Positions 58,361 to 64,000 of a stretch of DNA of 64,000 nucleotides are shown here, piece by piece (positions within the stretch are counted from its first letter, which is position 1; each line of letters begins with the position of its first letter). Made by a program: the position numbers and the translations under genes. The stretch is from positions 10,621,001 through 10,685,000 of the forward strand of contig JAPVLO010000019.1 of assembly GCA_027257055.1 (NCBI GenBank). The letters run 5' to 3'. The stretch comes from Cephalopachus bancanus (taxonomy: Eukaryota > Chordata > Mammalia > Primates > Tarsiidae). The notes beneath the pieces are model-generated. The model was not told the origin of the DNA and searched no databases. It saw only the letters and a list, made by a program, of their open reading frames with translations.

Positions 58361-61172
58361 TACCCACATTTACAAGTTTTCTAAAGTAATTGCTTAAAGG
58401 GAAAGGAGAGAAAGGAAATCTCTTTCTTTATTTTGAACAGGAAGAACAAAGTCTTTTATTTTTAATTTGCACTTATGCAAATTATGGCAGAGTTAGGTGT
58501 ATACAATAGGCAAATTAGGAAATACAAATTAGCATATATTTTCTCAGTGTTCCTTCTTGTGTAGGATTTTTCATAAGCCTACACTTAGCCAATATGAATA
58601 TATTTATGAAGTAAGGAAACATAGGAAGAGTGAGAAAGCAAAACATAGCAGTAGGCTTCAGCTGAGCCTTTCTTTTTAGAAAAGAAATGCTTTTAGAAGC
58701 ATTGAAACCACATCTCCTTATTCTAACTCTCTTACCATGAATTCAGTCTGAGCATGACATTACTTGTGTGCCGTCTGCCCTCCTGATAAAGGTAATTCCA
58801 GTGCACAGTAAATGAGACACCTCTTAGACAATATTAAATCACCCTCAGCATGTCTGTAGGTACAAACAGGGGCTCCTTACATTGTTACAGCCATAGTGAC
58901 AGTTGACGAGAGCTGAAGCCAAATGATCCATCCTTCAAAATGAAAAGGTCATGATGGTGATCTTTCCTGTAGAAATATCTTGTGTGTAAAAGAAGGTCTG
59001 GTTTCTGGGCAGGCAGGATCTCATTTCCACACACACAGTGCTTCAGAGAAGCTAAGAGGGAGAATATGTTTCTCTTTTATTATCACTTTAAAATGAAAAG
59101 TGTCTTGGGTCTTTTAAAAGGATCACTGAAAGTGAAGAGAGTGCAGAGGCTAAGTTCTGGCACTATTAAAATATACATAGATCATGAGGTCTCAACCACA
59201 GTCCAGTCAGTTAATTATTTATTGGATTCTACGTGACAACCTTTGTTACAAAATTAAGTCAAGACTCTCAATACAAAAGACTACCAAATAAAAAGGATAC
59301 ATGCAACAGCACCAGCAATGTCAAATAGTATTGAAATCACTTAGGTTGTTGTAAAAAGGTACATATAAAAGCTTCCTCTGAAGGTAAGTGGAGCTGGGCT
59401 CTGTCAAGTTAAGTTGGCAAAGAATATTTGCTTTCTAGTTTCAACCTCTATAATAGTCAAGGTATCCGGGCTCTGTTGCCGTCAATTCAAAGTTTGGGAT
59501 AATTTATAAGAAAATGTATTGTCTATAAGTTTGAAATGACCATGTCCTTCTGTGGCCATAGAAATCATTTATTGGTTTGAAATAGAGTTTGGCAACAAAA
59601 CATCCATAATGCAAAACTTTCTGGGATGCATATTTCTTTAGTATTTAAATAAAGACGATAGAGAAATTCCAGCCTGGTACTTGCTTGAGAAAAGTATCAT
59701 TCACAAAAAAAAATATGATAGGGAGATGGGAGGGAAGATCAAGAGAAACCAGGTTAATGACTAATTTATGTTAAATGGTAAATAGATGGTGTTTCTCTTT
59801 CCTCATTTTTAAAAAGAAAATACATATTAGGCCAAAAACATGAAAACAGACAGGAAGGAAGTTAAAAAGTCAAATTTGTCTGAGATCATTTTTCTAGATG
59901 GATTTTTTGTTGAGTTTGGGTTAGTGTTGAACCTTTACCAGTCTTATGTCTGCCCAACAAAAAATTGCAATAGGTTAATCTCTTTCCCAGGTGCAGATGT
60001 ATTTTCTTTTCTCCTAAGCCACTGAGTGTCAAAGTAGGTATAAAGTTTCTAGCTAGAGATGCTGAATGCACGAAAATTATCCCTTCTGTTTCTTTTTTTT
60101 TTTTTTTCTAGTTGCCTATTATAATTTAAAACTGCTTTGCCTGGGATATTACTGGTAAAGTTACAGTGTTATCGGTATAATTTATAAACAAAACTCTATT
60201 TTTAAAGCCCTTACCTATATCTTTATACACACCGAGAATTTTGAAAATCAATTTTTATTTTCCTTGGACCCAAGCTCAATGTTTCACAACTTATACTAAC
60301 CTAGATTGTACCATTTTCAGCGTATTTGTCATCACAAGTCATGTGTGAAGGTGCACAGATATAGATGAACTAGAATCTATGCCTATTCTGAATTGCAGAG
60401 CTCCTGGTTTCAGTTGTCCTCGTTCCTTTTATTGCATTAAGGCTTGAATTATCCTGAGGTTTTGATTCATAGGTAGGTATAACTTTTTTACTTTTTTTCA
60501 GATACTGTGCGTGTATGCATGTTGGCCTTTATTCTCAACTCCTACTTCTCAAAGGACCATTACAAAGACAGCATCATTGCAGCACAACATGACATGAGTT
60601 AAGAGGGAAGAATTAGTATTTTTTTTCACCTGAGTCAATTTCCTATTTAGTATGTGTATAATACAGGGACGGTGGAAGGGCAGAATTACATATGTCAACA
60701 TCACCAAAATTAAAAATTAAGCTATAGTGTATTGTCTGATTATTTTTACACCTGTTTTTCTTTCTGCTGAATGTTTTTGTTTTACTTTCTTCCGTTTTTA
60801 GCTCCTTCTTAAAGCAGCGAAATCTTTTTGTCAAACAAGGAATTTTATATTCCTAATACAGGAGACAAGAATATAGAACTGATGTATTGTGGGGAAAAAG
60901 TGTTGAAACTTTAGGTCTTTTCCAGTCAAGTCCCTCTGTGATCCCCAGGTTATTCCATGAAAGCCCGGGGTTTAGGAACTCAGTTTGTCACTCTCACAGC
61001 CAGAGTTTTTCCCCAGTTTTCTTCTTAAATGTACATGTCATCGAATGAGCCTCTGATCCCATAAACTATAATAACTGGGAAGAAAAAAAAGGTTGATTTG
61101 ATGGAACCTCGCTGAGAGACTCAAAAGAACTATACTTGCTATGAAAGAAATGTTTACTATATGAATTCCTAC
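58361..61172. other. Unassigned intergenic DNA
   Basis: 2.8 kb without a supportable gene, RNA gene or named repeat. A T run lies at 60092-60107. Open frames are all under 90 codons with no family resemblance. Confidence 0.5.
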
Positions 61173-61805
61173 CTCATGTCCACTGTATTTTATAAATCCC
61201 TCAAACCCCGTAAGACTAGGCAAATGTAAGGCGCCTGGTAGTAACTGTGACCGTAAAGTTACAAAATATTTGCAGTGTTTGTACTTAGAACTTTGTTAAG
61301 TTTTTATTTGTCCCATAATAACCATGTTAATTGAAATAACCGACTTCTTCTGCTTCTGCAACCACTGCTGGCAGTGTGAATGTTAAGCAATAAGCCCCTC
61401 CCGGACATTCCTTTGCTTGAATTATGGTGGGCTCTGTGGCGCCAGCCACTCTTCTGGTGGGCTCTATGTTGTTTCAAACCTGCTTGTATGCCAAAGCTGA
61501 TTTATGCAATCACAGTAACTGTGTAAACCGCAGCTTATCTAACATTCCAGATGGCTTAACTAACTCCACTCTGCCCATGTAGCTGTTAGTAGTCAATCAC
61601 GGGCAGCCGAGCCCGTGCCCGCGCAAATCAAAAGTGAACCCACCAATCTCAAGCACTCTGTCCCCCGACATCACCGTGGACCTAACTGAGAACTAATTAT
61701 GCAAGGTCTGTGGACTTCGTTTTCTACATCATGCCCTCTTCTAATTGAACAATGTCTCAAGCCTAGGAAAAACCGGTCACGCCCAGCCCTTCCCTCGCAA
61801 CTGTG

Positions 61806-61813
61806 TATATAAA
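61806..61813 (+). promoter_or_regulatory. LTR TATA box
   Basis: TATATAAA, 73 bp upstream of the AATAAA at 61886-61891, the usual U3/R arrangement of a retroviral LTR. Confidence 0.8.
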
Positions 61814-61885
61814 CCCCTTGCTGTACTAGGTCGGGGCTCTCATTCTCGAGCTGCTATTCAGTTTGTGAGCCCAGACTCGAGCCTG

Positions 61886-61891
61886 AATAAA
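61886..61891 (+). terminator. LTR polyadenylation signal
   Basis: AATAAA followed by a G/T-rich stretch (TTGTGTGTTTG) 6-17 bases on, as expected for a downstream element in R/U5. Confidence 0.8.
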
Positions 61892-61965
61892 GATCCTTGT
61901 GTGTTTGCATCGGAGCTGGCTCTTTGGTGGTCTCTCGGATTTAGGACTTTGGGGTACAACACTCA

Positions 61966-62380
61966 CATGTACAAACTTGTGTTCATGTGAGAGTCATCTC
62001 CTTGCTGAATTCTTAGAGTCTTTTCTATCAGTACTTCACGATGCTGGGTAGGGTGCAGCATAAAACCTTAGGATTCTTTGGCTGGTTTTTAAAATGAATT
62101 TTAGAGACAAAGTTTATTAGAGAAAGAAAAGTGAAAAGGAGTGGAGAAATGCCAGATTTAGCATGGATGAAAGAAACCTCATGTTTGCTATTTACAATTG
62201 ACCTGATATACCTTTGCAATGATTGATCTGCTAAAAGGGTGGAGTTTAGGCAGCCATCACTCTGGAGATTGACACCTCTGGGCTCATGATGGGTGGTGAC
62301 AAAGGGAGGGTGGTCATTTCCTGAACACACTCTTTTGCAAGGTACCTGCCAGACGTTTCCAATTCACACGTTCCTTAGCT
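61966..62380. other. Unassigned; possible old LTR on the minus strand
   Basis: The minus strand has AATAAACTTTGTCTC at about 62107-62121, an LTR-like polyadenylation context, but no termini, TATA box or duplication were identified. Confidence 0.3.
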
Positions 62381-62390
62381 AAAAGGTGGT

Positions 62391-62674
62391 CTTTTTTTTT
62401 TTTGAGTCAGAGTCTCTTGTCACCGAGGCTGGAGTGCAGTACCACACCCACAGCCACCGCAGCCTCGACCTGTTGGGCTCAGGCGGTTCTTCCACCTCGG
62501 CCTTTCAAATAACTGGAACTACAGATATATGCTACCATGCCCGGCTAATTTTTTGTGACTTATGGTAGAGACGAGGTCTTACCAAGTTGCCCAGGCTGGT
62601 CTTGAACTCTGAGGCTCAGGCAATCCTCTCACCTTGGGCTCCCAAATTGCTGGGATTATAGGCCACGCCTGGCC
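62391..62674 (-). mobile_element. Dimeric Alu SINE
   Basis: T tail at 62391-62402, right arm from 'gagtcagagtctcttgtcacc', left arm to 'ggattataggccacgcctgg', with about 15 bp lost near the left-arm end. AAAAGGTGGT (62381-62390) and CTAAGGTGGT (62674-62683) are a probable duplication. Confidence 0.88.
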
Positions 62675-62683
62675 TAAGGTGGT

Positions 62684-63491
62684 TTTATTATCATTTCTGT
62701 GGTTTTGGTTAGTTAAGGGGGTGGTATTTAGGCCTTCCACCTGACTGGGAACCTGAAAGATTCTTAGTGATTATTATGCTAAACCATGAATTGAAAGGTT
62801 GGATTGTCCTATTCTTGCATCTGATCAAGTTTTCTTTTGATATGCGAGGGGGTGGGGTAGGCTGTCAGCTTGGCCTGCAGTGAAATGTAATTTTAAAAAC
62901 GTCTGAATGCTTACCAAAACCTACCTATGGGAAATTTATCTATGTCTTACCTGTGCTAGCTACCCTGCCTCACTTCACATTTGATATTTAACACATACAA
63001 CCTTGTATTGATCATTATCTCTTTATTTTCCTCTTTGCTAGACTAGAAACTTCTAGAGGCAGGAACTGAATTTTATAACTGTATTTCAACACTTAGAGCA
63101 GTGGGCGGCATTTGTTAAACTTTCTATGCTTGCTTGTTTCTGTCTATAGTGATTATATCTTGCAGATTTTGGAAAACAAAAACTTTTGAAAAAATATTGC
63201 TTTTTACTGAAATATGTTCCTGTACATGATTTCTTTTTCCTGTTTTTATTTTTTGTTATTAAATCAATTGTGGATTTGAATTTTTGCTAATATTCAAGTT
63301 GTGGCTTACCAGGTGATTAAAGTCTTCATACCTTCCCTTCAGCTTGACTAAATTTTCCTGACTAGGTCCCTGAACTCCTTTTTCTTAGATAATTTACTTT
63401 GGAAAACTTTTAATTGTGTAAGTTCTTTTTCTGCCCTTTTAAGATACAAATCTTCTTAAAAACCTTTTTCCAGTTTTACAAATTAGGACTA
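62684..63491. other. Unassigned intergenic DNA
   Basis: No gene or repeat family recognised. Confidence 0.5.
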
Positions 63492-64000
63492 TGTTGGGGC
63501 TCAGAAACCATTACTCCAAAATATGCTCTTTGACATACTTGACTGAAGATGCCCTAAAGTCTCTCTGATCTTTTCCCTTCCCTTTCTGTCTCTCAATGTT
63601 TCTTTCCTAAAGCATAGGATTAAGTTGTTCTTTGAAGTTCCCTTACATGCCTAAAGTCTGCATTAACCAAAAAAGAAAACAATTACTTCTAGTCCCTTCC
63701 CTGAGTTTTCATTAGCTAAAATCATATTACAGGAAAAGATCTGAAGTCCATCAACACACCTGCACAGATGTTTGTAACAAATCACTGTCTGCTCCGTGGG
63801 CTCAACAGACTTTGTCCCAGGCAAAATCTTTGTATGTTCTTCAATTCCATTGAATTCCTCTAAAAATTATTTATGCCCCCCCTTAAATCATTCACATTTC
63901 CCAATCCCTTTCTCCTAAAAAGAAGGATATATAATCAAATGCATACTATTGCATGGTGAAATAAACACTCTGTGAATCTCTCCTGTGCACATTAATAAAT
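63492..64000 (+). mobile_element. Endogenous retroviral LTR, cut by the window edge
   Basis: Begins TGTTGGGGCTCAGAAACC, an LTR-type 5' terminus, and runs at least 509 bp. TATATAAT lies at 63928-63935 and AATAAA at 63960-63965, only 25 bp apart; a second AATAAA is at 63994-63999. The text 'ctctgtgaatctctcctgtg' between them looks like R/U5 of an old class I or ERV-L LTR. The 3' end, and whether it is solo or the 5' LTR of a provirus, is outside the window. Confidence 0.65.

Larger units (their letters stand above)
61177..61961 (+). mobile_element. Solo LTR, class I (gammaretrovirus-like), 4-bp target duplication
   Basis: A 785-bp LTR beginning TGTCC and ending ACAACA, flanked by CTCA at 61173-61176 and 61962-61965. 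U3 holds CCAAT-type motifs (near 61643), then TATATAAA at 61806-61813; transcription would start about 25-30 bp on, near 61836. AATAAA is at 61886-61891, so R runs to about 61905, and U5 contains 'gctctttggtggtctctcgg', a sequence type common in class I LTRs. It is GC-richer than its surroundings with several CpG sites (61600-61680), which suggests relative youth. No primer-binding site or internal retroviral sequence follows. The exact 5' end rests on the TG/CA plus CTCA match. Confidence 0.82.

Overview
This window is mammalian, almost certainly primate, and most likely from a strepsirrhine (lemur/loris lineage). Two things point there. Most of the dimeric Alu elements share a derived left arm (sense strand reading GGCTCGGTGGCTCAGCCTG, one base shorter than the anthropoid form, followed by a GGTTCGAGACC-type B box). 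The youngest L1 elements share a distinctive 3' UTR that repeats 'gattggcagttgagggaaactgcc' in pieces and ends near 'tgtaccccacatctt'. The clade is inferred from these repeats; species cannot be read from the sequence. I find no host protein-coding gene, tRNA, rRNA or CRISPR array. The open frames present are fragments of L1 ORF1/ORF2, frames across Alu or microsatellite DNA, or chance frames in AT-rich DNA.

Layout. 1-2210 is the 5' end of an L1 on the minus strand (ORF1 plus a CpG-rich 5' UTR), placed in an older L1 (2211-3110). 3.1-5.9 kb is mostly unassigned with one Alu. 5957-7144 is a 5'-truncated plus-strand L1 carrying a solo LTR (6287-6918) with exact 5-bp target duplications and a large CT/GA expansion. 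About 8.1-11.1 kb is a decayed ERV-L-like pol (reverse transcriptase and RNase H traces). 11.1-19.4 kb is largely unassigned, with an old L1 5' fragment, a tandem duplication and Alus. 19.4-32.3 kb is a near full-length older L1 on the minus strand that holds two Alus, a hAT-type DNA transposon with 8-bp duplications, a local tandem duplication, and a complete younger L1 (25152-31550) bounded by a 15-bp duplication. 36.6 to about 52.7 kb is a second nest: an ancient L1 spread over 16 kb by insertion of two fused L1 pieces, a full-length younger L1 (41016-48224, itself holding an Alu), a short L1 tail, several Alus and a plus-strand L1 tail. 52.7-56.6 kb has two more L1 3' ends and two Alus. 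57.1-64 kb has a degraded LTR-like remnant, a well-preserved solo LTR (61177-61961, 4-bp duplication), an Alu, and another LTR cut by the window edge at 63492-64000.

The elements do not form a pathway. The biology visible here is layered retrotransposition: ancient L1 bodies act as landing sites for younger L1, Alu, DNA transposon and retroviral LTR insertions, and target duplications give the order. Three L1 5' ends and one LTR share an AAGATGGC (YY1-type) motif, and two L1 groups with related ORF1 have unrelated 5' UTRs. All L1 ORFs seen are broken, so no element looks autonomous.
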